Positions 1-12,200 of a DNA stretch of 64,000 nt are shown here, one piece after another (position 1 is the stretch's first letter; every line of letters starts with the position of its first letter). Where the stretch lies: contig JAEUBA010000063.1 of assembly GCA_018257865.1 (NCBI GenBank), forward strand, positions 1 through 64,000, read 5' to 3'. The notes beneath the pieces were generated by a model, which was given only the letters and a program-made list of their open reading frames with translations, had not been told where the DNA came from and made no database searches. Both the position numbers and the translations under genes were made by a program. Source of the stretch: Stereocaulon alpinum (Eukaryota; Ascomycota; Lecanoromycetes; Lecanorales; Stereocaulaceae).

Positions 1-1111
1 CATGCGCGCACTAGATAAAATCTCTGCATGCAATTCTATCTAGCAACAACTTCAATAGCAATAGATTGTTCCACCCCATTGAATGGCCAATAAGCCTCCA
101 ATCATATCACTGATATTCTAAAGCTAGATGAGAAAGCCGTCCAGGAGAAGCTTACGACGCACCATGAATTATTGCAGCGGCTATATGAAAAGCATTACGT
201 GATGAAAGAAACTCTACGCCAAGCTCACCTCAAGGGTTCCTGATGCCCTCTCCAGGAGCCGCAAATGGATGGGAGCTAAGCTCTACGTGGCCTTGAAGCG
301 AAAAGCTTCGACTTATTCTTTTCCAATGTTGATATAGATAGAACCTCTTGACGAATAGCTCCCCTTTCCTTCCATGGATACCCTTTCTTCTCGAGAGGGT
401 TGCGACTCGAATGGCGATGCAGTATTGAGAATTGATCAGGTTGATGAGTTCAACCTCATTTCTAATTGTCTAAAGTTGTAAGGCGTGTCAGAGGAGTCCG
501 CTTGCATGAGCCCTTATGCAGGCATAACAATGTGCACTGGAAGCGTAATTTCCGGGGCCAATCTTAGAGTCTTGGCATTTGCCTTGAAGACGCCCTAGGG
601 TTCGAACTATCCGAACCCCAGTTGTCACTTATACAATGAACCTGTTGTCTGGTCACATCCGCTCTAGAACGCCCTTACAAAAGTACCCAACAATACAGAG
701 GAGTATTACTACTATCATCATCATGAGTCGCTGACAGGGAGATAGCAATGTCTAATGATGTAGCTGGATCCGATGATTCCAGTGGAGATACACTGCTGTG
801 TATACAGTGTGCTTACTACCCTCTTGTATAAATTCTGAATACATCAGTATTCCTTGTCTGAATCAAGCCAACGACTTGTTCGTTAGATTCTGACTACATT
901 GCGTTGACGAATTATTACTTGGGCTATAGAAACGATTTGATTTCGGACTTGGACGATCAGCTTTCCCAAGGATACCTTGATTTGTTGACATCCCGTTATC
1001 CCTAATATCTGTCTACGCACCGTCGACATACAATTCTCTCTCTAGCAGTATCGTCATCTTGTCGCTAATATTTCGAACCAAGCTTGACAAAACACTTCCT
1101 AGGCTGTCTCG
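1..1111. other. Gene-free left edge
   Basis: No convincing reading frame or RNA gene was found. A short inverted repeat near 597-616 (gggttcg / cgaaccc around a 7-nt loop) is the only local structure noticed. The stretch is AT-rich with stops in all frames. Confidence 0.5.
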
Positions 1112-1487
1112 TCACAGTGACTCTCTCAATCGCGTCATACTTGCAATTTGATCAGGTACCTCCTTCGATTCAATACTCAACAGTAGAAGTATCATCATAA
1201 GTCGCATCTCCATCAGCGCGAGCTTCTTGCATGAAGAGAAAGATCAGATCTATCATTCATCACTCTAGAGCATATAATAGGGACAATCTCCACCGATCCG
1301 AAGACATACCAAAACACCTCCTCGGCCCAGCTCCAAAAGGCAGACTTGGCCCCGCGTTAGGATTGAACACCACCCCCGACTTCCTATCCCCATCCTCGTT
1401 TCTCTCCAGCCATCTCTCCGTCTTGACATCCCGCTTCCCTCTCGACTCCCGCGGCTTTGCTACTCTGGCTCCGACTCTCTTCATCAA
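1112..1487 (-). pseudogene. Cytochrome P450 relic, heme-binding C-terminus only
   Basis: Only the last part of a P450 is recognisable. The minus strand encodes a PERWL-like segment (TERWLE) and the heme-ligand loop LPFGAGPRRCFG, with Cys as the axial thiolate. After a gap that looks like an intron, 1112-1227 encodes KKLALMEMRLMMILLLLS, the L-helix that normally follows the loop, and ends in a stop at 1112-1114. The intron donor (g|gtatgt) is good. The acceptor that keeps phase would have to be 'ttcat', not an AG, so splicing seems broken. No I-helix, ExxR helix or membrane anchor was found upstream. It differs from the neighbouring P450 (FSLGTRGCLGR), so it is not a tandem copy. I infer a truncated pseudogene; a mis-assembled or unrecognised N-terminal part is the alternative. 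Confidence 0.6.
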
Positions 1488-1860
1488 CGTGCAACGTGAT
1501 GTGCAGAATCGACGGCCCGCACGTCGAACAGAGAATGGAGCTACCCTTAGGGGTACGGAGTCGAATTGATGGTACGATATTTGGATGGCACGTGATACCG
1601 CTATGGATCTTTGGAATGGGTGGGTGTTCGATATAATATAACAATCTGATCACATGAACATCTCGTTTAGACCTCGCTACTCCAGTCTTTCGTATAGTAT
1701 TTCACAGAGTCATTATTCTTTACTAATTTTTCGACGCTATAGTCGGGAGAGAAAAGATTCCCTAATGAAATGCCATATAAGTTGCCATCGTCTCGCTCTT
1801 GCCATTGGCATTATAATATGGCCACCCATTCCAAACGGGCTATAACAGAACAGCTCCGCC
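1488..1860. other. Spacer between two P450 loci
   Basis: No supported gene. It may hold unrecognisable 5' remains of the P450 relic on its left, and the 3' end of the P450 on its right. Confidence 0.4.
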
Positions 1861-3830
1861 TCAGAGACGGCGCATGGCCTTAACCATCAACTTCGGCTTC
1901 TTCCACAACGTATGCATCTGTGAGTCGCGCTGCCAGTCCACATCTTGATGACCGTCCAGCAGCGCCAGATCGTACGAGAAATGCAGCTTAGCGAGGATCG
2001 TGCGGAGTACCATCCAGCCCAGACTATGTACATACCGAGCAAATTTAAAGTCAGCGGTATTGAGAACAATTCTGGAACAATTTACCGTGGTTGTCGTATG
2101 GCAGCAGAGGGAGAAAAGAAAGGCGTAGGGAAAGGAAACATTGTATCTTGTACTAACCTGCGACCCAAGCACCCCCGCGTGCCCAACGAGAAGGGCTGAG
2201 AAGCTTCCAGCGCATCCCCTTTGTTCTGACCGAGCCAGCGCTCCGGGATAAATTCCCAGGGGTCGTGGAAGTTGGTGGAATCCATGCTCGCCGCGAAGGG
2301 GCTCGTAGAGACAACGGTCTACTCAAATGTCAGTCACACTTGAGGCCTGATGCAACGAAGAAGGAAGTCAAAAAAGAGGTCGATCCACTGACCCCCTCAG
2401 GCAAAAAATGGCCATCCACATTATCCCCACCGGCGGGCACAACACGGGGTAGGGCGAACGGCAGGGGCGGATAGATGCGCATGGCTTCCAGCGCGACAGC
2501 GCTCAAGTATTTAAGTGGCATGGTTGATGTGCCATCGATCTCGCTGTAGGTTTTGAATGCGGAGCGGATCTCCTGCTGAAGTAGTCGTAGGATTCGAGGG
2601 TTCTTGAAGTAGTAGTACGTGACGCAGGACAAAGTTGTCGCGGTGGTCTCACTTCCCGCTATTCTATCCAAATTTAGCGTCATCCGGGGAGGTTCACTGC
2701 CCTGGTTCTATCTGTCACCTACATGAAATCGGATGCGTGAGCTGCAATCTGCGCGTCGGATATATCTTGGTGCTCGCGTTCATGGAGGATCCGAGTCATG
2801 AAGTCCTTGCGGTTAGTCTGGCGCTGGATTCTTCTGTTGCGCCGTTAACAATGAAGAGGGCATAGATTGATTCCCAGCATGGCCGCACCTTTGTACGAGT
2901 TCCATGGAGTAGGCTTCGTGTCTCCTCGTATCCTCCAACAGCTTCTTGATAAAGCCCGAAAATAACGTTTGAACGGCCGTCGAGAACCAAGGAAATCGCT
3001 TGAAGCAATCGGCGAGCGCGCCTTTCCGGAGACTGCTTACGACGATGGAAACCCAGAAATGCTCTTTGCCTATATACCAGTTCATCAGCTCAAAAGGTCT
3101 ACGAACTAGCGAGGGTAATTGCGTTTCCAAACCAGAAGCAACACCCCCAAATGATTCCCCGAACGCCAAGCTGCCAATGATATCAAAAGTCGTCAAGTTG
3201 AACGCATTGACGAGATCAAGCTCCTTTGCACCACCCCTGCCGGAATCCAACATCTCGATGAATTGATCCACAACCTCCGCAATTAAATACTCCTGCTCCC
3301 TTAACGATCTGTCTGAAAAAGCGCTGCTGAGATACTTGCGCATCTCGGAATGTTTCGTCGGGTTCCGCTCACTGACGATCGATAACTCGTCCGCCGCGAA
3401 ATTGCCTTCATCGTAGAAGTCGCTCTTGATGAAGGGTTCGTGGCCTTTACGGATGCCATAGATGTCGCGCCAGGATTGCGCGGTGTTGAAGGACAGCTCG
3501 TTAGGTGCCGTGCGCACGACTGGTCCTGTATGTGGAGAGATCTCAGCTTGACAATCCCTCTTATGGTTTCTTTTCCTATTTCAGGGGCATCTTAGGGGAT
3601 CTAACCGTATTTCTCATGCAACTTCAAAACTTCGTAGGGTTGCCGGCCGCCCATGAAACGTCGACAGTAGGTGAACTGCTCACAACAGCGTGCTATGTAT
3701 CAGCTCCGAGATTCCAAATATCAGTAAAGGCACGTACTTTACTCAAAGATGCTACAAAGAGTCCTGGAAACCGGGACAGTGGATGCCTAGACACTTTGCG
3801 CCATGTTGAGTAAACCCAATAGATGGATGA
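1861..3830 (-). CDS. Cytochrome P450 monooxygenase, CYP65-like (start unresolved)
   Basis: Heme-thiolate monooxygenase, probably ER-anchored. Exons join cleanly: HPLSRFPG proline-rich hinge (about 3800-3765), LHEKYGPVVRTAPNELSF (intron 3526-3605), the long B-H region (3525-2900), MTRILHEREH, the I-helix DFIIAGSETTATTLS, the K-helix ExxR as EAMR, PPLPFALPRVVP, PERW, the heme loop FSLGTRGCLGR with Cys ligand, and after intron 2024-2157 SLGWMVLRTILAK to the stop at 1861. This order and the GSETTAT motif match the CYP65-type fungal P450s (trichothecene C-15 hydroxylase relatives). No frameshift is seen from the hinge to the stop. The N-terminus is odd: the only ATG just upstream in frame (3834-3836) is followed at once by TAG, and no membrane anchor is visible. 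Either an upstream exon was missed or the start is mutated. Substrate unknown. Confidence 0.8.
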
Positions 3831-3878
3831 CTACATGAATTTGGTTAACTGCTAGGATCTCGAGTTGTGTGGGATTTG

Positions 3879-3888
3879 ATATATATAG
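3879..3888 (-). promoter_or_regulatory. Possible TATA box for the minus-strand P450
   Basis: The minus strand reads CTATATATAT about 45 nt before the ATG-TAG at 3836. This is the usual distance for a TATA element and would make that ATG the first one in the transcript. Position-based inference only. Confidence 0.3.
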
Positions 3889-5315
3889 AGTAGTGCGGTT
3901 AGACCAAATCTCGCTACTGTGAAATCTACCACGAGGCCATGCTCAAGCAGCCGGTGGGACGACGACATATCAATGCTGAAGATGAGGTCGATTGAAGCTT
4001 TCGTGAGCCCGGATATCCTGGTGAATATCTTGTTTTCGGTACATAGTATCAACTTTTCTGTTGTGATTATAGACTCAGTAAGCCGGAGGTTTCCCAAACT
4101 GGAGTTCGCTGACTTATGCTCACAAAGCTCCATGAGGTGGACCCTGCGTTTTGTGCTCACTTATCTTACCCCACGAGTCCCGATCAATCAGTCGTCCCAT
4201 CAACGAACCTTGCGATATCAGAGATCTGGTCGATGACAGCCTGCATGGTAATTTTCAGCAGACAATTGAGACAAGGCAAAAAAAATCACACCGGCTTTTA
4301 TAGCTTCGATTATTGATTTTCTTTGGTATTATGTAGCTGGTTGATCGAATGCTATACCCTTTCTATATAAGTCGGCTCGCGTGTTTTTATCATCCTTTGA
4401 ATTAGGTATGCTAACAGGCTGTTCTAGGTCACCACATTCACTGCTTATCCCGATTCGACGATGGATGGACGGTTGCCTGCTGTGCCACGTTCAGCCGAGA
4501 TATAGCGTCGATTCAGTGACTTCGGTAGAGTTTTGGGACGCCACTTTCTGACAACCCCTTTGCTGAATGGACGCCATACCGTCGTTGCCGTTCACTACTC
4601 CGCGCCCGAGGACGAGGATGTGAGATAGCGTTACATTACAGTCGGCTCTAAGTTAGCATTGGGGAATCAGTAGGGCACTGCTCGTTGAGACGGCATGGTA
4701 TCCTTGACTACTACCGTACCCTCGTGGTCGTCATTTTCGGATAGTTACAGCGATTAAGCTCATGCAGATCTGTAGATTGCATACGAAATCTAGGGCTATT
4801 GGCCGGAGAATTCAACTAAACCCTGTAAGAACGAATGCTCCGAGTTCTCACCTCTACGTATCTGGTAGGATGAGTCGACTTTCTATTCAGTGCGGTGAAC
4901 AGATCACTCAATTCTACAGGCAGCCAGGGATCCGCAAGGGCTTGTTACGATGGCTGACGTGGTCAGCTGCGACTAACCGCCAAAACGTCTTTCATTACGA
5001 CGACGTTGCTCAGATTACGCTGATAAGAAGCTTTTGGTGTCCGTCACTCGCGGCTGCTCGGACACGTACAAATGAGGTTGAGCGGCAATTCGCCGAAAGC
5101 AGCGATGTCCGACAGCCGCACTTCTCTGACATGGCCGCAGGCTGAAGCAAACTCGAAGCCTCTAGCCTATCTAGATCAACTGTATCAATGTTATGTAATC
5201 GATTTCAGAGTGCCCGAATAAGCCATCGCGAATAGCACAGATGCCCACACTCGGATGTGCGCCGAGGATCTGTCCTTCCTGTGATATGACGCGACAGAAG
5301 TTACAATGTTGACAG
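3889..5315. other. Intergenic region between divergent P450 genes
   Basis: No gene could be supported. It separates a minus-strand P450 from a plus-strand P450, so it may contain both promoters. A 127-codon plus-strand open frame (4762-5145) has no recognisable motif. Confidence 0.4.
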
Positions 5316-7006
5316 ATGAAGGCAAATTTCATTCAAATGGCAATAAAGAACTATCTATACGCCAATCTCATGGCATTGTTTGTGTCGGCGTGCTTGATGG
5401 TGTTCTCTCTCAGATATGTAGCGGGAGGAGCCGAGTCAAACTTCCAGCCATCGAGACTATTGGAAATTCCGAGATCCCGACCGAGCTTTTCGGTCACTTG
5501 ACGATCATGCTCGTAGAATTGCTGTTTATGACAGTGTCACAGCGCCCGGAAAGGCAGATACTTGCCCCAGGGATTCCGATCGTTAGGGGCAGTGACTTCC
5601 AGCATGCCGAGCAGGAGTCTTAAAAGGTTCATTCATGACGGAAAGTCAATGCTGGCCGAAGGCTATCGAGATGTACGTTGAATATATTCGAGATCAACTG
5701 CATTACATCTGACAAGATGTCGCTTTAGACAAAGGGCGGATTCTTCTACGTTCCAAGTAAATGTGGGGAGCGTCTTATGCTCCCCACGAAGTACCTAGAG
5801 ACTGCGCCAATCAACGAGGTCGATTGCATTACCACCCTCATCCAGGTATTATGTACCATGAAAGTCTGACTATGACTCGAGCAGTATCTGATGTATAGTA
5901 AGAAAGATTTTTGAGGGTAAATACACGACAGCGCTGAGCGAAGAAGAGAATGGGGTGGAAGCTTGCATCGTATCTGCTATTGATGGATTTCACGGCGCAC
6001 AGAAGATCGAGAAATATCCTCACATCTTACGGCCTATTGCATACTACTTCCTCTCCGAAATCCGCTCCATTTCTGGGCATCGTGCCGAAGCAGAGAAAGC
6101 TGCTATTCCGATTCTTGAAGCGCGACAGAAGGCAGGGGGAAACGCCCTTGATCTTCTCTACTGGATGTCAGATCAGGCTAAAGGTTCTGTGTGCGATATG
6201 ACGTTCATCGCGAGTATCCTGCTTAAAGTTAGTTTGACCGTGTCTCATCACGTTCCCTCCAATGGTGGCATGGAAGCTGGTATCTCTTTCAGTTTGATGC
6301 TAGCTATCCTCCGTGCTGACAATAGTGTGACTTTTAGGTCTCATTCGCTGCGATCCACACCAGCGCTGCGGCTCCGTTCCAGCTGATTTACGACCTTTGC
6401 ACCATGCCGGAATACGTGGAACCTCTGCGTAAAGAGGTTGAGTCCGTCCTTGATCCTGATGGCAACATTGACAAGAAGTCATTTGGTCAGCTCGTCAAAC
6501 TCGATAGCATCGTGAAGGAATCCCAACAGTTCAATCCTCTTCTTCTCAGTGTGTGCCCTTCATAAAATTCCTGGCCACCTCGTTCCTATTGCTCTTCTTT
6601 CTCAACCATTTCCCCCAATATCGCTAATTCGAATCCAACAGTCACCTTCGAGCGCGTTATTCACAGGCCTTACCGCCTTACCGACGGATTTGTTATCCCA
6701 GCCCACACACACATCGGCGTCCCAACTTCTTCACTTCTTATGGACCCAGATCCCTACCCTGATCCTACCCGCTACGATGGCTTCAGATTCGCCAAAATTC
6801 GTATCCGCGAGCCTAACGCCGACACCCTGGCCCAGTATGCTGCAAGCAATTCTTCGAGCATGCCTTTTGGTCTTGGACGTCACGCGTGTCCCGGGCGCTT
6901 CTTCGCGGCAAACGAGATCAAAGCGATCATGGGACACCTTCTTATGTACTTTGACATGATATTCCCGGTGGGAAAAGAGAATAGGCCCGAGAGCCTGCTG
7001 TTTTAG
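5316..7006 (+). CDS. Cytochrome P450, CYP503-like, with early stop codon
   Basis: Resembles the fungal P450 class that includes the gibberellin-cluster oxidases (HACPGRFFA heme loop, no canonical AGxDTT). An N-terminal hydrophobic anchor (LMALFVSACLMVFSLRYV) opens at 5316. Exons then give LKRFIHDGKSMLAEGYRD, KGGFFYVPSKCGERLMLP (after a 'gtacgt..ctttag' intron), FEGKYTTALSEEENG, HRAEAEKAAIPILEARQ, SFAAIHTSAAAPF in place of the I-helix motif, KESQQFNP (ExxR-like, E..Q), FERVIHRPY, and the heme loop PFGLGRHACPGRFFA. The frame stops at TAG 7004-7006. The same frame continues with TQFLSNPTATVMFKRRK, the normal end of this family, so about 19 conserved residues are cut off. The link between the anchor and the FIHDG exon (about 5430-5600) could not be resolved and may carry a frame disruption. 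Probably a recent pseudogene or a truncated enzyme. Confidence 0.7.
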
Positions 7007-9006
7007 ACACAGTTCTTATCGAACCCAACGGCTACGGTCATGTTCAAGCGGCGTAAGCAGGTGTTAGACGGTGTAAGTTGTATCGCTCTATACAGCACTG
7101 CTTCGCTGGTCGAGAGACAAAGCAGATATTTGGGGACAAGTCGGAGCGGCCAGTCGAATATCAGGATTGGGTGACCTAATTTTATCCTATAAATTGTGAA
7201 TCAAGGGTCTGTCTCCGAAACTCCACTCAATCGATACCGACCCTATGCGTTTAGCATCTTCCCACATCTTGAAACTCCACATCCTTCCCATCTTCCTCCC
7301 CACATTTAGAGTTTGACGTCGGAAATTCCATATAAGTAAATGCTGCTGGGTACGCTGTATCAAAAGTGACCCTGAAAAGAGACAGATATCTGCCATAAGC
7401 TCAGTCAGAGCTCGCCAGGAGGTTGCCGATCCTACACAGATAAACTGTCGGTCTCTCAATCGTCACGTGCCGCCCAAAGATGAACTGTGGGTGGCTCATA
7501 GTCGTTAGGAGTCTGAGGCACATGGCTGGGAAGACACCTTCGCTGTTCTCACCTTGCTGCTGCCTTACTTCGCCTTCATCCTAGCTACATGTCATTTTTT
7601 CCCGCAGCCTTCGTAGTGGCTTGAAAATAACCCTTGAGATAAGACCTTGAGTAGGGCGACGAGTGGCAGAATCATACTTTTATAGGGATGGCGATAGCGA
7701 GATCGAGGAAGCGTTAAAATCATCTTTTGATCTTTTCTAAATCCCTGCTCATTCGCGTATCCTACATCGCCACTTTGCTGCGGCTTCTTGCAGTCTCGTG
7801 AATCCGATCTTAAGCAGAGCCAATGCCACAAATAGCCTCAATGTGGTTCTCTCAGTCAGTGTAGATTCACTTGTCACTCGATATGCATATCCAATCGCTT
7901 CTTGTACGGATCAAGCTGGTTCTTCGTCCTGGCAAATCCCCAGAAAGGAACAACAATTATCCTCAAGTTCAACAGGTTGTAGGAAAACGATGAAGCTGTC
8001 GTCGAGTTGTTGAGAGATTTCGACGGTATCTTATGAAAAGATGCCCATGGGTTGTGACCCCTATAACGCCCCAAAGATCCGAGTGTCCCGAGAGTAGCAG
8101 ACACGGTCTATGAGAAACATTCACCTCGGGAGGACATGGGGATGGTCTAGGATGGTTTTGGTTATGTCATCTCAAAGTAGCTGTCAGGTATGGTGATGGT
8201 ATATGAGCAAGGATATCAAATACTAGTACCTTGCGATGCCCAATTTGATTCATCAGAAGCGCTACTAGATGTCAAGCAGTACTCAACGGCAATTCGACAC
8301 TCACCCAAAAATTGGGGATTCTGAAGGGCTAAGTCGTCGAAAAGGTATTGGATATATGTTAACTTGGTGGCTGTAGTCTAGCTTTGACAAGATCACGGGC
8401 CTCGCCGAAATCATGGGTGAAGTCCAGCTGTAGAAAGGACAGGCATGGCAGGGAGACAAGAATCATTGTATACGTTCTTCGCTTCTTTGTGAACGCCGAG
8501 ATGGAAGGCGAAGTCGTCGATATCAATCAACTGAGTTAGCGGCTATCCACGGATCCTGGATGACGTACGTCCTTACGAGCAATTGCTGGATAGGGGCTAT
8601 CCATATGATCTTCCAGACCTTCGACCGCAACCAGTACATGATCCTCATGCTACTCTCAAGACGAGTATTGGGAGTAGCAACATCAAGTGCGAGGAATGTC
8701 AGAGACCGACATTCGACGATGTGAATCTTGCAGAACGGGTCTCCAAATACTTGAAGAGAGAAGCTGTACCAACCGTACATCGTCGATTGTTGGCGAGGCC
8801 TTATTAAGCGGACACTCGGGCTTGCATTCAACGATGCTGAGAGCAAATGGTATTGATTGCTTTTGCACGGGGATGAAAGCAGATCTTTCTGTTCACATCT
8901 ATATATTTGGCTTTGAACTTGTGTTTGCCTATCTTTTCCTGTCCCGTGAGAGGAAGACTTATACTTTGGCGGTAATAGCAACTCGATATCTCGTGGTTTG
9001 CTTTTA
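7007..9006. other. Gene-poor spacer
   Basis: The first about 60 bases still encode the conserved P450 C-terminus beyond the stop at 7004-7006. The rest shows only short open frames on both strands, none with a recognisable domain. The longest is a 164-codon minus-strand frame at 8523-9017 with no known motif. Confidence 0.45.
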
Positions 9007-9291
9007 AGAGGGTTCACCCCCTAAATGGCCGGTTTCGGGCGGCTGAAACCCCTAGAGTAGCTCTTTCTTATAACTGCAGCTCTCAACTCCGGCCTCTCTT
9101 CGATACCAAGTCAATGATATTTAATCATTTGAGAAAACAGATTTGCAATGCCTCAACTTTTAATATAAAAATTCTTCAGCGTTACGAGCCTCACAATTTG
9201 ATACGCGGAGGTATGATATCAAACCTTCTGCGTATGAATGTGGAGGTGGTGGCCAGTTACGGGATTGGGCCAATTAGGGGGTGAACCCTTC
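9007..9291. mobile_element. MITE-like element, 285 bp, with terminal inverted repeats
   Basis: The left end (9009-9030) is agggttcaccccctaaatgg followed by cc. The right end (9268-9289) is its reverse complement with a single mismatch in 22 bases (aaatgg versus aattgg). Both ends are bordered by TA dinucleotides (9005-9006 and 9292-9293), as expected for Tc1/mariner-type target-site duplication. The interior has no open frame and is AT-rich in the middle. Size, TIRs and lack of coding capacity fit a non-autonomous DNA transposon (MITE). Superfamily assignment rests only on the TA flanks. Confidence 0.75.
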
Positions 9292-10227
9292 TAGAGCTAG
9301 GATGGGAAATGGCCCGTTCCTATTGTTGAGTAACCCATACTACAGCTTATTGCTTCCTTAACTCAGCTACAATAGAACCCAGTAGTAACATTCACCAGCG
9401 ACAGCAATCCTCTATTAGCAACATAGTTCTTCAGCATAGCTAGGTTATTGATGTCACAGGTAGCAAGTGAGACTATGCTTGAACAGCATACAATCGACTA
9501 CATAGACCCTATCTGAAGTAGCGATATCGTACAAGGAAGAAAAGACAAGGCGAAAGGACTGAACTCCTGGATTGCAGATGCCGAGGCCTCATTTCGGCAT
9601 TGAGCCCACTATCGGCATCCACTCACATGGTCTAGCCCCTACAAGACCGCAATTGCTGACAATCGAGAGGTTTCGTAGATGTGCTGCTGCTGTATCTGGA
9701 ATGGGCTCTTTGCATCTTTCCTGCGATGTTAGATGTCTCTACTGCGCGTAGTATGAAGCGTAGGCTTGCGAATGGATGTCAAATCACTTGAATTGGGTTG
9801 ACGTTGGGCTACGATGTGCATGATAGTCAGACGTGTTCAGATGACCTATACACATCTTCTCAAGACTGCATCGGTGTTCCTCCAGTGCTCCTTCCATAGG
9901 CTAACGTAGAAAGATAATACGTCTGACTCATTAACGCTGCTCAGAGCCCAGCAAGTATAGATGGGATGTTCGCACGTACGATATAAATCTAATTACAAAT
10001 CCAAGCTGATGCTTCTCTTTAAGAAGAGTTGTAGTGCTTGCACACTAGATTCTGATTCTCACGTTTGATCTGGCTCGAGTCTAAAGTGACAGCAGCTACA
10101 ATGCCGGTACCCTGGCCTGATGAAGTGGAAAGCGCTCCTGAGCGCTGAGATATCGCGGACGTCCGACGGTCATTTGAGGAACGATCTCCGTCACGGACTT
10201 CCATGTAGCACTTTCGTCGTAATGTCG
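9292..10227. other. Spacer between MITE and kelch gene
   Basis: No gene or repeat was recognised. It includes the 3' flank of the minus-strand kelch gene, which ends at 10228. Confidence 0.4.
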
Positions 10228-12200
10228 TCACTCATTCGAAGAAGGCATTTCATAATACGCTGGCCTAGCAGGTGCATGTACTGCTGGGGCCTCCACAAAG
10301 CCGTTGCTGTCGATTTCGTGGGGTCGATCTTCTGCGTGCATTTCGTGGAAAGCGTTCCGTGATCTGGCCACAGAGTCGTGTGACGAAAGTTCCGACTCTT
10401 TGATTCTCCCGATCCTTTGCTGGCGGTTTCGTTTCCGTCGGCGGTAGCAGAAGAAATAGAGTAGGACACCGACAATAGTTATGGCAAAGACGCCGCCCAC
10501 AACGCCTCCAGCGATTGCTCCTGTCGGTGTTGATGATGAGACCGAAGCCGTTGACGACGGAAGTTGCCCCCCTGTGCTATTCGTTGCTGTAGAGGCTGAT
10601 CCTGGGTTCACTGTGAGCCGTGGAATCCTTTTGTTGAATATGCTAGTAAGTGCGCTGTTATTGAACCCGCTCGTTGGAGTAACATCTTTCACTTGCCCTT
10701 GTGGACTAGAGAATAGTTAGAAATATTAGACATCACTCGAGCGGAGTTTACTTACCCTCCGCCAACGTCTTGCGCAACCCTAGGCGGAATTGCATACGGT
10801 TGAGAGCCAGGGGTAAATTGCTGTTGCCATTCGAAACTCGAAGTATCGAGAAGTCGAATTGCGGGGTACGACGTATTACACGATTGTGCATTGACCACAG
10901 CGCTGCCTCCTTCAGTTATGATATTTCCTCCAAGAACAATCATCTGCCGCTCTCCATACAGTTCACAGTGATGTCCATAGCGCCCAACTGTTTGGGTCAA
11001 CTCCATTTCCGTATTGCCTGTGGCGGACCTAGTCATGTTGATCCACTTAAAACGAGGTATCTCCAGTACGTATACCTCCTCGTAAGCACGTCCTGCGTGG
11101 ATGTTGTAGCCCCCATATATCGTAATGAAAGAGGCGGAGTCGTCCGAAGCAGTGGAGATAGTCGAACAGAATTCTGAGCGTGGCCCTGGGATGTCCCCAT
11201 CAGCAGTAACAGTGAACCTGCATATTGATTAGTTTTATCTGTATGTTGGTGGTACGACCAAAGGCGCACCATGTCGTCGAGTCAATATCATATACGAATA
11301 TTTCCGACATGTCGTATAGATCCGCCTCGAACAGCTGCATTACATGAACCAATCAATTCCAGGCGGTATGGGAAGTCTGGCGACGTACATTGCGATAACC
11401 CCCAAATACGATCAAGACTCCTTTATTCCCGTATCTTGCATACAGCATAGCTGTGGTGTCCACGTTTGGTACGCCCCCAGTTGTGTTCGTCCAGGTCAAC
11501 GTGCTTGGGTTTGATGCATCAAAAGTAATCAGTCCTGGAGGCCCTTGTCCGTTCAAACCATTAGTAATGTAGAATCCAAGGCCTAGACCACTCGTCGAAG
11601 TCGTCGCGAAGGCAGATCCTCCTCGGCCTATACCATTGAAGCTGCCTCCACTAACAGTTTCATTTGCCCATCGCTGCGTGGTAGTATTGAACGCTTCGAC
11701 AGTATTCAATGCATCGGTTGAGTTGGATGCAGAAAACCCATACATCGTCGTCAACAAGGCATCAGTGAAGAAGGCGCCTCCAAGCTGCGCCTGCGATCCC
11801 TGCGCAGGAATAGAGCGTAGGGCATTGCTGGGTATTATCGTGTCAACAGGAAAAGACGTATTGAGGTCTAGCCAGTACAGCTGCTTCTCTAGTATTGCTC
11901 AGCATATTTTCGGAATGGTTAGATGTGATGCTCTGGTACCCTGAGCGTTAGTGTCGCCATTGTCAAACGTGTAATCACCACCTTGGAAGTAGAGTCGATC
12001 GTTGAGCAACGTGGCTTTAAAATTGTCAGCTGACAGATTGCAACTATGATAGGAAGCCTCTAACTTCGTTCTGCGTTGAGGAAGCATAAATCGCCGGTAT
12101 TGACGGTCAGAGAGCGCTCCACGGCCTCCAGCCATCCTGAAGCCAAGCATGTCGGATTCAAGCAGAGGAACGTCCAGGCTAGGATGAGGAGTTGCTGCAT
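10228..12200 (-). CDS. Kelch-repeat membrane protein with signal peptide
   Basis: The start at 12200 gives a good signal peptide (MQQLLILAWTFLCLNPTCLA). Kelch-like blades follow in separate exons: LLNDRLYFQGGDYTF, GNKGVLIVFGGY, YGERQMIVLGG, SFEWQQQF. After these comes a Ser/Thr-rich stalk, then one transmembrane helix (GAIAGGVVGGVFAITIVGVL) with a basic stop-transfer (CYRRRKRNRQQR), and a cytosolic tail ending YYEMPSSNE. The last intron (gtaagt..ctctag, about 10690-10755) joins DVGGG to PQGQVKDVTP. This layout of signal peptide, extracellular beta-propeller, stalk, TM and short tail is a known fungal plasma-membrane/cell-wall kelch family. A role in cell-surface sensing or adhesion is inferred only. 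The first intron as read is only about 35 bp, so the 5' exon structure is uncertain; roughly 560 residues in all. Confidence 0.7.

Noticed and set aside
597..616. Inverted repeat gggttcg..cgaaccc, considered as a tRNA T-arm
   Set aside because: No acceptor, D-arm or anticodon stem could be fitted around it.
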